A stretch of DNA of 63,670 nucleotides, from assembly GCA_024229515.1 (NCBI GenBank), contig JAAESI010000293.1, positions 1-63,670 of the forward strand, read 5' to 3'. Below are positions 18,762 to 27,097 of this stretch, piece by piece. The notes beneath the pieces are model-generated. The model saw only the letters and a list, made by a program, of their open reading frames with translations. It made no database searches and was not told the DNA's origin. The DNA is from Pseudomonadota bacterium (lineage in GTDB: Bacteria > Myxococcota_A > UBA796 > UBA9615). Every line of letters starts with the position of its first letter. Position 1 is the stretch's first letter. The position numbers were made by a program, and so were the translations under genes.

Positions 18762-19630
18762 GGGGCGTGGCGCTGGCGGCCGTGGTGGCCGGCTGCGGGC
18801 CGACGGATCCCGACGGGGGCACGCCGGGGGAGGGGTGGGAGCCCGAATGGCCTCCGCCGACCGAGCTCGGCCCCGCTGACCGCGCCGCCCCCCTGCTACT
18901 GCCGGACGCCTACGACGGGACCTCGCCGGTGCCGCTGGTGCTCGTCCTGGGCGGCTACTGGAACCTCGCCGAGGAGCTCGATGACTGGTTCGGGGTGTCG
19001 GACCGGGTGGACGAGGACGGCTTCGCCCTGCTGCTCCCGGACGGCACGATCGACAGCGAAGGGGCCCCCTTCTGGAACGCGACCGACACGTGCTGCGATT
19101 ACGACGGCACGGACGTGGACGACGCGGGGTGGCTGCTCGGCCTGATCGAGGAGACCCGCGCGCGGGTCGCGATCGATCCCGCCGGGGTCGTCGCCGTCGG
19201 CCACTCCAACGGCGGCTTCATGGCGTTCGCCCTGGCGTGCGAGGAGGGCTCCCCGCTGACGGGGGTGTTCTCGCTGGCGGGCTCCAGCTGGATGGACCCC
19301 GATGACTGCGCCGCCTCCCACGCGATCGACGTGCTCCAGGTCCACGGCGACGTCGACGACGTCATGCCCTACGAAGGCGACGACGTCGGCCCCGGGGCCC
19401 TGGAGGTGGCGGCCCGCTGGAGCGAGCGGGGAGGGTGCGATCCCGGGCTCGCCCCCAACGGCTCGCGCGAGTACGTGGACGATGGCGTCGACGACGAGAC
19501 CGAGGTCTCGCGGGCACTCGACTGCACCGACGGTTCGGTGGAGCTCTGGACGATGACCGGCGCCGACCACTACCCCGACGTGACCGCGGGCCTCATCGAG
19601 GACGCCCTCGCCCGGCTCCTGGACGACTGA
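18758..19630 (+). CDS. PHB depolymerase/feruloyl-esterase-like alpha/beta hydrolase lipoprotein
   Basis: About 290 residues from ATG 18758. A short signal is followed by the lipobox VAGC (Cys about 13). The alpha/beta-hydrolase domain resembles the LpqC/poly(3-hydroxybutyrate) depolymerase group. The nucleophile elbow is VGHSNGGFMAF, the acid is likely in HGDVDDVMPYEG, and the catalytic His is in TGADHYPD near the end. TDTCCDYDGTDVDD is a typical cysteine-bearing loop of these secreted esterases. The substrate (polyester, feruloyl ester or other) cannot be told. It is translationally coupled to the nucleotidyltransferase through ATGA. Confidence 0.82.
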   Translation: MRGVALAAVVAGCGPTDPDGGTPGEGWEPEWPPPTELGPADRAAPLLLPDAYDGTSPVPLVLVLGGYWNLAEELDDWFGVSDRVDEDGFALLLPDGTIDSEGAPFWNATDTCCDYDGTDVDDAGWLLGLIEETRARVAIDPAGVVAVGHSNGGFMAFALACEEGSPLTGVFSLAGSSWMDPDDCAASHAIDVLQVHGDVDDVMPYEGDDVGPGALEVAARWSERGGCDPGLAPNGSREYVDDGVDDETEVSRALDCTDGSVELWTMTGADHYPDVTAGLIEDALARLLDD

Positions 19631-19646
19631 CGATCCGCCCGCGGCG

Positions 19647-19652
19647 TAGACT
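19647..19652 (+). promoter_or_regulatory. -10-like TANNNT box (TAGACT)
   Basis: TAGACT ends 6 nt before ATG 19659, the exact leaderless geometry. Confidence 0.45.
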
Positions 19653-19658
19653 CGCCCC

Positions 19659-20715
19659 ATGCCGACCCTCCGCCCCTGGCTCGCCGCCCTCGCCGCTCTG
19701 CTGCTGCTCCCGGCTTCCTTTTGCACGCCCGTCCAGGACTGCGACCGATGCTTCGAGTGCGGTCCGGGGATGCACGAAGAGGACGGCGTGTGCGTGCCCG
19801 ACGCGCCGCCCGCGGACGACGACGACGCGGCGGACGACGACGACGTGGCGGACGACGACGACAGAAGCCCCGACGACGACGACGTGGCCGACGACGACGA
19901 CATCGCGGACAACGACGACGCCGCCCCCGGGTGCGACGACTGGATCGTGTTCGTCAGCCGCCGCACCGGGACCAACCAGATCTGGCGCATGCACAGCGAC
20001 GGCTCGGAGTTAGCCCAGGTCACCGTAGGCGACGGCGGGAAGTCCTACCCCGCGCTGTCGCCCGACTGCAGCCAGCTGACCTACGTCGACACCACCGCGT
20101 GGGAGCTCCGTGTCGTCGACCTCGACGGGGCCAACGACACGCTGGTGCGGGCGCCCACCGACGACAAGCAGATTCGCGGCGGGACCTGGTCGCCGGACGG
20201 CTTGCGCATCGCCTTCGACAGCACCCCCCGGCCCCGAGCGGGCGCTGTGGACGGCGGCCGCCGACGGCGGCAACGCGGCCAACATCACCGACGGGACCGA
20301 GCGGTCTGTCGACGCCCACTGGTCGCCCGACGGCGCCAGCTTCGTGTTCGCCCTCGGCCCCTGGCCCAGCGCGCTGGCGACGCTGCCGGTCGCGGGCGGT
20401 ACGCCGGCCGTCTTCACCGACGACGCCGGCGGCGAGAGCGCGCCCAAGTGGTCGCCCGACGGCGCGCAGGTGATCTTCCAGTCCAGCCGCGGCGGCGGCT
20501 CGCACGTGTTCGTGATCGACGCCGACGGAAACAACCTCGTGCAGATCACCGACTTCGGCGAGGAACGCCCCTGCTTCTCCCCCGACGGCGAGCAGTTCGT
20601 CTTCCGCACCGATCGCGACGGCAACGGCGAGATCTACATCGGGGACATCGACGGCACGAACCTGGTGCAGCTCACCGACGATGAAGGCTTCGACGGCGGA
20701 CCCGACTGGCGCTAG
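19659..20715 (+). CDS. TolB-like beta-propeller lipoprotein (frameshifted)
   Basis: About 351 residues once one base is corrected. The signal ends at a cysteine (PASFC, about residue 22), followed by a Cys-rich segment (CDRCFECGPGM) and an Asp/Ala linker at about 48-90. The rest is WD40/TolB-type PD40 repeats: TWSPDGLRIAF, HWSPDGASFVF, KWSPDGAQVIF, CFSPDGEQFVF, the propeller found in TolB and in protein-interaction modules. The frame slips in the C6 run 20224-20229; removing one C joins IAFDSTPG to PERALWTAAADGG. It is probably an outer-membrane-anchored propeller. It is not the TolB of a Tol-Pal operon, since no tol genes are adjacent. Its stop shares CTAG with the convergent puuD stop. Confidence 0.82.
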
Positions 20716-21896
20716 TCCAGCTTCGCCCCCGCGGCGACCCAGGCGCCCAGCGCCGCGCGCTCTTGGTCGGTCATCTCGGTCAGGTTCCCCAGCGGCATCG
20801 TCTGGGTGTCCACGACCACCGTCTTGACCTTGTCGGCGAGCTTCACCAGCTCGTCGGGGGTGTCGAAGTAGACGCCCGCGGGCGCGGCTGCGGCCACCGG
20901 GTGGGTCGGCCACTGGCTGTGGCAGGGGAGGCAGCGCTCGGTCACGATCTCGCGGACCTCGGCGTACGGGGGGGCGCCGTCGGCGCTCGCCTCGGAGCCC
21001 GCCTGTTCCGGCATCGCCACGACCGCGACCCCGACGATGCCGAGGCCAGCCACGAACCAGATCCAGATCGGCGCCGGCTTGCCCTGCCCATGCAGGTTGA
21101 ACCAGTGCTTCAAGATCGCCCCGCACACCGCCACCGCGATGAGCAGCGCCCAGTTCCAGGCATGCCCGTACAGCGCGCCGAAGTGGTTGCTGACCATCAC
21201 CAGCAGCACCGGCAGCGTCAGGTAGTTGTTGTGCAGCGAGCGGTAGGCGCCGAGCTTGCCGTCTTGCGGGTCGGCCTCCTTGCCCGCCAGCGTTGCCTCC
21301 ACCATCGCGCGTTGCCGCGGGATGATCGTGAAGAAGACGTTCCCCGCCATCATCGTGCCGATCATCGCGCCCACGTGGATGTAGGCGGCGCGCGGATTCA
21401 GCAGTTGGCAGAGTAGGTACGCCGACCCCGTCATGAGGATCAGCCCGATCAGCCCGAACAGGCGCGGCATCGTCAGCAGCGGGGTGCGGCAGAGGCCGTC
21501 GTAGACGAGCCAGCCGACCACCAGCGAGCCGACGCCGACGCCGACCGCGGCCCCCGCGCTGATGTCATCACCGACCAGGAACGCCGACGCCTGGAGGTAG
21601 TAGACGACGATCAGCAGCCCGATCCCCGTCAGCCACGTCGTGTACGCCTCCCACTTGAACCAATGCAGCGGCTCGGGGAGCTTCTCCATCCGCGGATCGA
21701 GCTTGTGCATGTGGTAGTAGCCGCCGCCGTGGATGGCGAACATCTCGCCCGTCACGCCGTCTTTGGGCTCCTTGAGCGGCCGGAGGCTGTTGTTGAGGTG
21801 GACGAAGTAGAACGAGGCGCCGATCCACGCGGCTCCGACGACGATGTGGGTCCATCGGAGCAGCAGGTGCAGCCAGTCGAGCAGGTAGGTCTCCAC
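20712..21896 (-). CDS. puuD: Membrane urate oxidase PuuD with C-terminal cytochrome c domain
   Basis: 394 residues predicted to oxidise urate to 5-hydroxyisourate at the membrane, passing electrons to the respiratory chain rather than to O2 directly. Eight or so transmembrane segments carry family motifs such as RWTHIVVGAAWIGASFYFVH, FAIHGGGYYHMHK, HWFKWEAY and NNYLTLPVLLVMVSNHF. The C-terminal domain is a cytochrome c with the heme site CLPCH and a distal Met in TQTMPLGNLTEMT. The start is GTG 21896, supported by a TATGAT box 8 nt upstream. It is divergent from allantoinase, OHCU decarboxylase and HIU hydrolase genes, which supply the following steps. Confidence 0.93.
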   Translation of the reverse strand: METYLLDWLHLLLRWTHIVVGAAWIGASFYFVHLNNSLRPLKEPKDGVTGEMFAIHGGGYYHMHKLDPRMEKLPEPLHWFKWEAYTTWLTGIGLLIVVYYLQASAFLVGDDISAGAAVGVGVGSLVVGWLVYDGLCRTPLLTMPRLFGLIGLILMTGSAYLLCQLLNPRAAYIHVGAMIGTMMAGNVFFTIIPRQRAMVEATLAGKEADPQDGKLGAYRSLHNNYLTLPVLLVMVSNHFGALYGHAWNWALLIAVAVCGAILKHWFNLHGQGKPAPIWIWFVAGLGIVGVAVVAMPEQAGSEASADGAPPYAEVREIVTERCLPCHSQWPTHPVAAAAPAGVYFDTPDELVKLADKVKTVVVDTQTMPLGNLTEMTDQERAALGAWVAAGAKLD

Positions 21897-21904
21897 GGGG
21901 CGGG

Positions 21905-21910
21905 ATCATA
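21905..21910 (-). promoter_or_regulatory. -10-like TANNNT box (TATGAT) of puuD
   Basis: TATGAT on the minus strand ends 8 nt before GTG 21896, in the 62-bp divergent gap with the allantoinase gene. Confidence 0.4.
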
Positions 21911-21958
21911 CGCGGTCGGCGGTTGGCTGCCTCGGCGCCGGTGGTCCAAGATCCGGCG

Positions 21959-23290
21959 ATGGCCCGACACGTCCTGCGAAGCCGCCGCGTCCTGACCCCC
22001 GAAGGGCTGCGGGAGGCCTGCGTCACCGTCGAGCACGGCCGCATCGCCTCGATCACGCCGACTGCGCCGGACGCCGAGGACCTGGGCGATCGGGTGCTCA
22101 TGCCCGCCCTGGTCGACTCGCACGTGCACATGAACGAGCCCGGGCGGACGGAGTGGGAGGGCTTTCAGAGCGCCACTGCGGCGGCCGCGCTCGGTGGGGT
22201 CTGCGCCCTGGCGGACATGCCCCTGAACTGCCTCCCGGTGACCACCACGGCGTCGGCGCTGGAGGCCAAGCGGGTCGCCTCGGAGGACAAGCTCGCCATC
22301 GACGTCGCGTTCTGGGGCGGCGTCGTCCCCGGCAACGTGACCGAGCTGGCGCCCATGGTCGAAGCGGGGGCCGCCGGCTTCAAGGCGTTCCTGTGCCACT
22401 CCGGCATCGACGAGTTCCCCGACTCCCCCCGCGCCGTGCTTCGCGAGGCGATGCACGAGCTGAAGCGCCTGAACTCCACCCTCCTGGTGCACGCCGAGCT
22501 GGAGCACGAGCTCCCCGAGCCGCCCTCGGACGCCGCCCCCCAGGCCTACCTCGCCTGGCTCCACGCCCGCCCCCGCAGCTTCGAGGACGCCGCCACCGCG
22601 ATGGTCATCGAGCTGATGCGGGAGACCGGTTGCCGCGTCCACGTCGTGCACCTGTCGTCGGGCTCTGCGCTCCCCCTCATCGCCGCGGCCAAGGCCGACG
22701 GCCTGCCCCTGACGGTCGAGACGTGTCCCCACTACCTCTGCCTCACCGCCGAGGAGGTCCCCGACGGGGCGACCCAGTTCAAGTGTGCGCCGCCGATCCG
22801 CGAAGCGGCCAACCGGGACCTGCTGTGGGCCGGCCTCCGCGACGGCGTCATCGACTTCGTCGTCAGCGACCACTCCCCCTGCATCCCCGGCCTCAAGCTC
22901 CCCGAGCGGGGTGACTTCCTCGAAGCCTGGGGCGGCATCGCGTCCCTGCAGTTGGGGCTCGCCGCGGTGTGGACGGAGGCGCGCATGCGCGGCTTCGGGC
23001 TGGACCACCTCGTCCGCTGGATGAGCGCGGGGCCGGCGTCCCTGCTGGGGCTGCACGATCGCGGGCGCATCGCCGTCGGGGCGCGGGCCGATCTGGTGGC
23101 GTGGGAGCCCGAGACCGCGTTCTTGGTCGACGGGGCGGCCCTCGCCCACAAGCACCCCACGACGCCGTACGCGGGGCGTGAATTGACCGGCCGGGTGGTC
23201 GGAACCTGGCTCGCGGGGGTGCCCGTCGCGCGCGATGGGGTGATGATCGGGGCAGCCGCCGGCACGACGCTGGCGCGGAGGGTGGAGTGA
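21959..23290 (+). CDS. allB: Allantoinase
   Basis: 443 residues of the cyclic amidohydrolase superfamily that open the hydantoin ring of allantoin to allantoate. The N-terminal metal motif is DSHVHMNEPGR. The carbamylated lysine is in GFKAFLCHSG, later His ligands lie in VHAELEHE and VHVVHLSSG, and the Asp ligand in FVVSDHSPC. ATG 21959 is preferred; the open frame reaches to 21923 but without a ribosome site or promoter. It overlaps the next gene by 4 bp (GTGA). It belongs to a three-gene urate-degradation operon facing puuD. Confidence 0.92.
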   Translation: MARHVLRSRRVLTPEGLREACVTVEHGRIASITPTAPDAEDLGDRVLMPALVDSHVHMNEPGRTEWEGFQSATAAAALGGVCALADMPLNCLPVTTTASALEAKRVASEDKLAIDVAFWGGVVPGNVTELAPMVEAGAAGFKAFLCHSGIDEFPDSPRAVLREAMHELKRLNSTLLVHAELEHELPEPPSDAAPQAYLAWLHARPRSFEDAATAMVIELMRETGCRVHVVHLSSGSALPLIAAAKADGLPLTVETCPHYLCLTAEEVPDGATQFKCAPPIREAANRDLLWAGLRDGVIDFVVSDHSPCIPGLKLPERGDFLEAWGGIASLQLGLAAVWTEARMRGFGLDHLVRWMSAGPASLLGLHDRGRIAVGARADLVAWEPETAFLVDGAALAHKHPTTPYAGRELTGRVVGTWLAGVPVARDGVMIGAAAGTTLARRVE

Positions 23291-24795
23291 CCGAACGACT
23301 CATCAGCGCCTTTGCCGGCTTGTTGGACCTCGCATCGGCCGATCTCGGCGGCGAGGTGATGGCCTGCAGCGACGACTTCTTCGCCTCCATGGACCACCTC
23401 CTGCGGCCCCACGAGGCGGTCTTCGATCCCGACGCGTACACCGATCGCGGCAAGCTCATGGACGGCTGGGAGAGCCGCCGGCGGCGCATGCCCGGCCACG
23501 ACTGGTGCATCGTCAAGCTCGGCGTCCCGGGGCTGGTCCGCGGGGTCGACATCGACTGCCACCACTTCCTCGGCAACCACCCCCCGTTCGCGTCGATCGA
23601 CGCCGTGCACGCCCCCGGCGCCTCCATCGACGAGCTGCGCCAGGCGTCCTGGGAGGAGGTGCTCCGGCAGACGCCGCTGAAGGCCGGGAGTCGCAACCTC
23701 GCGGCGCTGGACGTGCCTCGGGACTGCACCCACCTGCGCCTCAACATGATCCCCGCCGGCGGCATCGCGCGGCTGCGGGTCTACGGCGAGCCGCACCGCA
23801 CGCTCCCGGCGTGGAGCGAGAACATCGACCTCGCGGCGATGATCCACGGCGGCAAGGCGCTGGCCTGCTCCGACATGTTCTTCTCGCCGATGAGCAACCT
23901 CATCCGCCCCGGTCGGGCCTCCGACATGGGCGGCGGCTGGGAGACCCGGCGGAGCCGACCCCCGGGCGAGGACTGGATCATCCTGCAGCTGGGGGCCGCC
24001 GGCACCCTGGATCGGTTCGTCGTCGACACCCACCACTTCAAGGGGAACTACCCCGACGCCTGCGCCGTCGACGGCATCCTCTGGCCCGACGCGCCGCCCT
24101 GGTCGCTGGTGACCTCGACCGACTGGACCGAGATCCGGCCCTGGTCCGCCCTGCACGCGGACGCGATGGTGGAGCTGGAGTGCACCGATCCCGGGCCCTG
24201 GACGCACGTCCGGCTGCGCATCCGCCCCGACGGCGGGGTCAGCCGACTGCGCGTGCTCGGGCAGCCCGCCCCGGAGGCTGAGTCCGACCCCGATCTGTCC
24301 GTCATCAACGACGCCCGACCGCGCGACGCCCGGCACCTCTTCGAGCGCTGCTGCGGGGCCACCCGGTGGGTCGAGGCGATGGTCGCGGGCCGTCCCTACG
24401 TCAGCCGCGCCCACCTCCAGGGAGCGGCCGAGGCGGTGTGGTGGACCCTGGACGACGCCGACTGGCTGGAGGCGTTCACGCACCACCCCCGGATCGGCTC
24501 CGACATGGAGTCGCTGCGCGCCAGGTTCAGGGGCACCGCCGACCTCAGCGCCAGTGAGCAGGCGGGCGTCGGGCAGGCTTCGGAGTTGACTCTGAAGGCC
24601 CTCGCCAAGGGCAACGTCGACTACGAGGATCGGTACGGCTTCCTCTTCATCGTCTGCGCGACCGGCAAGAGCGCCCCCGAGATGCTGGCCTTGCTGCGCG
24701 ACCGCTTGGACCACGACGTCGGCGTCGAGCGCCGCCTCGCCGCCGCCGAGCAAGCGAAGATCACCCGGATTCGACTGAACGGACTGCTGCCATGA
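23287..24795 (+). CDS. Allantoicase / OHCU decarboxylase fusion protein
   Basis: A 502-residue bifunctional protein. Residues about 15-335 are two tandem allantoicase repeats, each with GGEVMACSDDFF or GKALACSDMFF, MDGWESRRRR or GGGWETRRSR, and DCHHFLGNHPP or DTHHFKGNYPD. This enzyme hydrolyses allantoate to ureidoglycolate and urea. Residues about 345-500 are 2-oxo-4-hydroxy-4-carboxy-5-ureidoimidazoline decarboxylase, with ERCCGATRWVEAM, FTHHPRIGS, SEQAGV and the FIVCATGKSAPEML signature, the step that makes S-allantoin. The two activities are not consecutive: allantoinase acts between them. GTG 23287 overlaps the allantoinase stop, and the stop overlaps the HIU hydrolase start (ATGA). Catalytic residues of both halves appear present. 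Confidence 0.9.
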   Translation: MTERLISAFAGLLDLASADLGGEVMACSDDFFASMDHLLRPHEAVFDPDAYTDRGKLMDGWESRRRRMPGHDWCIVKLGVPGLVRGVDIDCHHFLGNHPPFASIDAVHAPGASIDELRQASWEEVLRQTPLKAGSRNLAALDVPRDCTHLRLNMIPAGGIARLRVYGEPHRTLPAWSENIDLAAMIHGGKALACSDMFFSPMSNLIRPGRASDMGGGWETRRSRPPGEDWIILQLGAAGTLDRFVVDTHHFKGNYPDACAVDGILWPDAPPWSLVTSTDWTEIRPWSALHADAMVELECTDPGPWTHVRLRIRPDGGVSRLRVLGQPAPEAESDPDLSVINDARPRDARHLFERCCGATRWVEAMVAGRPYVSRAHLQGAAEAVWWTLDDADWLEAFTHHPRIGSDMESLRARFRGTADLSASEQAGVGQASELTLKALAKGNVDYEDRYGFLFIVCATGKSAPEMLALLRDRLDHDVGVERRLAAAEQAKITRIRLNGLLP

Positions 24796-25136
24796 CCAGC
24801 CCCATCACGACCCACATCCTCGACACCGCGGCGGGCCGCCCGGCCGCTGGCGTGGCCGTCACGCTGGAGCGCTGCCGCGGCGACGGCTCGTGGCACGCGA
24901 TAGGCACCGGCACCACCGACGGCGACGGTCGCGTCGCCGACCTGATGGAGCCCGGCTCCCTGTCGGTGGGGCGCTACCGGATCTCGTTCGACGTCGGGCC
25001 GTACCACGATGGGCAGGGCGTCCGCGGCTTCTACCCGGACGTCTCCATCGCTTTCCGCGTGGACGCCGCCGACGAGCACTACCACGTGCCCCTTCTGCTG
25101 AACCCCTTCGGCTACTCCACCTACCGCGGGTCGTGA
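24792..25136 (+). CDS. uraH: 5-hydroxyisourate hydrolase (transthyretin-like)
   Basis: 114 residues of the transthyretin-related family that converts 5-hydroxyisourate, the PuuD product, to OHCU. N-terminal THILDTAAGRPAAGV carries the catalytic His. RYRISFDVGPYHD follows, and the C-terminal YSTYRGS is the family hallmark tetrapeptide YRGS. The length is standard. It is coupled to the upstream fusion gene by an ATGA overlap. With PuuD, the fusion protein and allantoinase it completes conversion of urate to ureidoglycolate and urea; ureidoglycolate lyase and urease are not in the window. Confidence 0.94.
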   Translation: MTSPITTHILDTAAGRPAAGVAVTLERCRGDGSWHAIGTGTTDGDGRVADLMEPGSLSVGRYRISFDVGPYHDGQGVRGFYPDVSIAFRVDAADEHYHVPLLLNPFGYSTYRGS

Positions 25137-25186
25137 GTCAGCGGCCGTCAGCCGACGGCCATGGCTCCCGGGACGATGGTGGGGGC

Positions 25187-26086
25187 ATGGTCGTCCCCTC
25201 TCTGCCCGAGCCGCCGCCCCGTCCCGGGCCCGTCCACCAGGTCCTCGCCACTGGCTGCGGGCTTCTGTACGCGGGCCAGATGGTCTGGGCAGGGCTCGGC
25301 GCCACCGCGATGCATGCGTACTTCGCGGCCTGGTTCGACGCCCCGATGCAGGGGGTGATGCTGGTCCCGATCTTCCTGGGGGCGGTCATCGGCAGCATCG
25401 GCGGCCTGGGGGTGCGTCGCGCGATCCTCGCAGTGGGGTGGCCCCGGGACCCCTGGGCGGTCCGGTCGGCGGGGGCGAAGCTCTGGATCCTGCTCTAGGC
25501 CCTGTGTGCGCTCGGTCCGTTCGCGAGCGGCCTCGTCCTGACGGAGACCTCGGTGGCGATGGTCGAACAGGCCGAACGGTAGCGGGAGGCCGAGGGGGAG
25601 GAGCTGCGGGAGGGGCTGGCTCGGGGCACCGTGCCGCTGGAGAGCTGGGACACCCTTCCTGGCCACGAGCGGATGGTGCTGAGGGACTACGTCGACGAGC
25701 GCATCGCCGCCGATCCCTGCCCCCTGATCAACGACGAGGTGCTGCGGGTGTTCGACCTCGGGCTCGCTGAAGGCCCCGGGGCGCGCTCAGGCCTGCGCAC
25801 CCAGTTGGCCCAGCGGGAGCTGTTCGCCGCCCTCGTGGCGGATCCGGAGAACGAACAGCGGCTCTTTCTCCTCCTCGTTCAGACTCGAGACGGTCCCGCG
25901 CTCGCCGGACTGGGCGAAGGAGACACCGCCGCGGTCTGCGGGGCCTACCAGGCCAAACGGAGGGCGCGTTCGCTGTGGGCGATCGGAGAGGCGTGCGTGG
26001 TTGTCCGCCCGGCCCAAGAGCCCGCGTCGACGCCCGCCGGTCCCCGCGACTTCCTCCGGGAGATCGAAGCCATGGAGGCCGACTGA
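25187..26086 (+). CDS. Unknown membrane protein interrupted by two in-frame TAG codons
   Basis: A single reading frame runs from ATG 25187 to the stop before 26086, broken only by TAG at 25496-25498 and 25580-25582. Before the first TAG come two hydrophobic segments (CGLLYAGQMVWAGLGATAMH and GVMLVPIFLGAVIGSIGGLG). The first TAG falls inside a third hydrophobic segment (AKLWILL then ALCALGPFASGLVL), which argues that both sides belong to one protein. The second TAG lies in a charged helix (VEQAER then REAEGEELREGL). The 170-residue tail is soluble and helical with GACVVVRPAQ-like ends. The family is not recognised. Possible explanations are base-call errors, nonsense mutations or suppression. 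Confidence 0.55.
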
Positions 26087-26094
26087 TCGTGGCG

Positions 26095-26100
26095 TAGGAT
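26095..26100 (+). promoter_or_regulatory. -10-like TANNNT box (TAGGAT)
   Basis: TAGGAT ends 9 nt before GTG 26110 of the methyltransferase gene. It supports that distal start despite the TAG codon downstream. Confidence 0.35.
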
Positions 26101-26109
26101 TGCGCCGCA

Positions 26110-27021
26110 GTGGCCGAACCCCGCCCCGTCGACGCCGGCTCGCACGAGCGGGTCTCCGCGACCGCGCACGTCACCGCGTAGGTCTGGCACCGGCTCGGCC
26201 TGCCGTACGCGGAGCACTTCGCCACGTGGCGCGGGTGGCTCGGGTTCTGGTCCTTCCGCGTGCTCCTGGAGGGCTGGGCGCTGCTGCTGTCCCGGTCGCC
26301 GTCGTTGGCCCAGGCGCTCGAGTACCGCCACAAGCTGATCGACGCCGCCGTCGCGCGGCACGACCTGGACGTCCTCGTCGAGATCCCCGGCGGGTTCAGC
26401 CGGCGGGCGGTCACCTGGGTGGCCGATCACGGGGTGCGCGCGGTCGAGATCGATCTGCCCCACGTCATCGCCGCCAAGTCAGCCCGCATCGCCGCTGCGG
26501 GGTTGGAGGAGCAGCTCGGGGGACGCCACTCGCTGGTCGCCGCCAACGCCCTCGGGGACGGCTTCGCGGACGAGTTGAAGCAGCTGATCGGCGAGGCCCG
26601 GCGGCCGGTCGTCGTGGTCGAGGGGCTGCTCGTCTACTTCCCCCCCGCGGACCGGGATCGCTTCCTCGCGTCCGTCGCCTCCGCCCTGCAGGGCACCGAC
26701 GGCCTCGTGCTCGCCGACGTCTACACCTCGGCCCGCCGCAACCGCCGCGCCTTCGGGGCCAAGCTGCTGAAGTTCGGCATCCGCCTCGCCACCCGGGGCC
26801 AGGGCTGGCAGTCCTCCTGGCCCGACGACGCGGCCGTCGAGGCGTCCTGGCGGCAGGCCGGCTTCACCCAGCTGGGCACCGTCGCGGCGGGCGACTTCCC
26901 CGATCTGGCCCTCCCGTTCGACGAAAGCCGGGCTCCCGGCGTGGTCCTGAACGCGTCATGCAGCCGCACCGATGGCGGAGTTGTTGCGGATGTTGCGACA
27001 TCTTCACAAGTGTCGAGTTAA
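26110..27021 (+). CDS. Class I SAM-dependent methyltransferase, LCMT/PPM1-like (in-frame TAG at codon 24)
   Basis: From GTG 26110 the frame reads SATAHVTA, a TAG at 26179-26181, then VWHRLGLPYAEHF and an uninterrupted 280-codon protein. Proteins of the leucine carboxyl methyltransferase-like group typically begin SxTAHYTGYVWYRxGLS, so the TAG sits where a Tyr is usual. The SAM-binding region is LVEIPGGFSRRAV, followed by VEIDLPHVIAAKSARI, and the later VVVEGLLVYFPPADRDRFL is a family signature. The first start after the TAG would be GTG 26260, which removes the N-terminal substrate lid. The substrate is unknown. A sigma-54-like site for the next gene overlaps its 3' end. Confidence 0.72.
26973..26988 (+). 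promoter_or_regulatory. Candidate sigma-54 -24/-12 promoter
   Basis: TGGC at 26973-26976 and TTGC at 26984-26987 are separated by 7 nt, matching the TGGC-N7-TTGC core of sigma-54 promoters. Transcription would start near 27000, about 100 nt before ATG 27098. A match of this stringency can occur by chance about twice in this window, so position is the main support. Confidence 0.3.
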
Positions 27022-27048
27022 CAAGTTCCTGACAACGTGTCGACATCT
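26996..27048 (+). promoter_or_regulatory. Repeated CGACATCT / TGTCGA sites upstream of lipoprotein gene
   Basis: CGACATCT occurs at 26996-27003 and again at 27041-27048. An inverted TGTCGA lies at 27011-27016 and a perfect palindrome TGTCGACA at 27038-27045. The cluster is locally AT-richer than its surroundings and lies between the methyltransferase 3' end and the lipoprotein start, so it may be an operator. Confidence 0.35.
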
Positions 27049-27097
27049 CCTTGCGCCGCGACGGGAGCTGCAGCGCGATCAACGCAAGGAACGACGC

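Noticed and set aside
19659..20715. True TolB of a Tol-Pal system
   Set aside because: It is a lipoprotein with an Asp linker and no tolQ, tolR, tolA or pal is adjacent. Only the propeller repeats are shared.
14895..26181. Pyrrolysine or whole-genome TAG reassignment
   Set aside because: TAG ends many intact genes here at family-typical lengths, and none of the affected genes is a methylamine methyltransferase.
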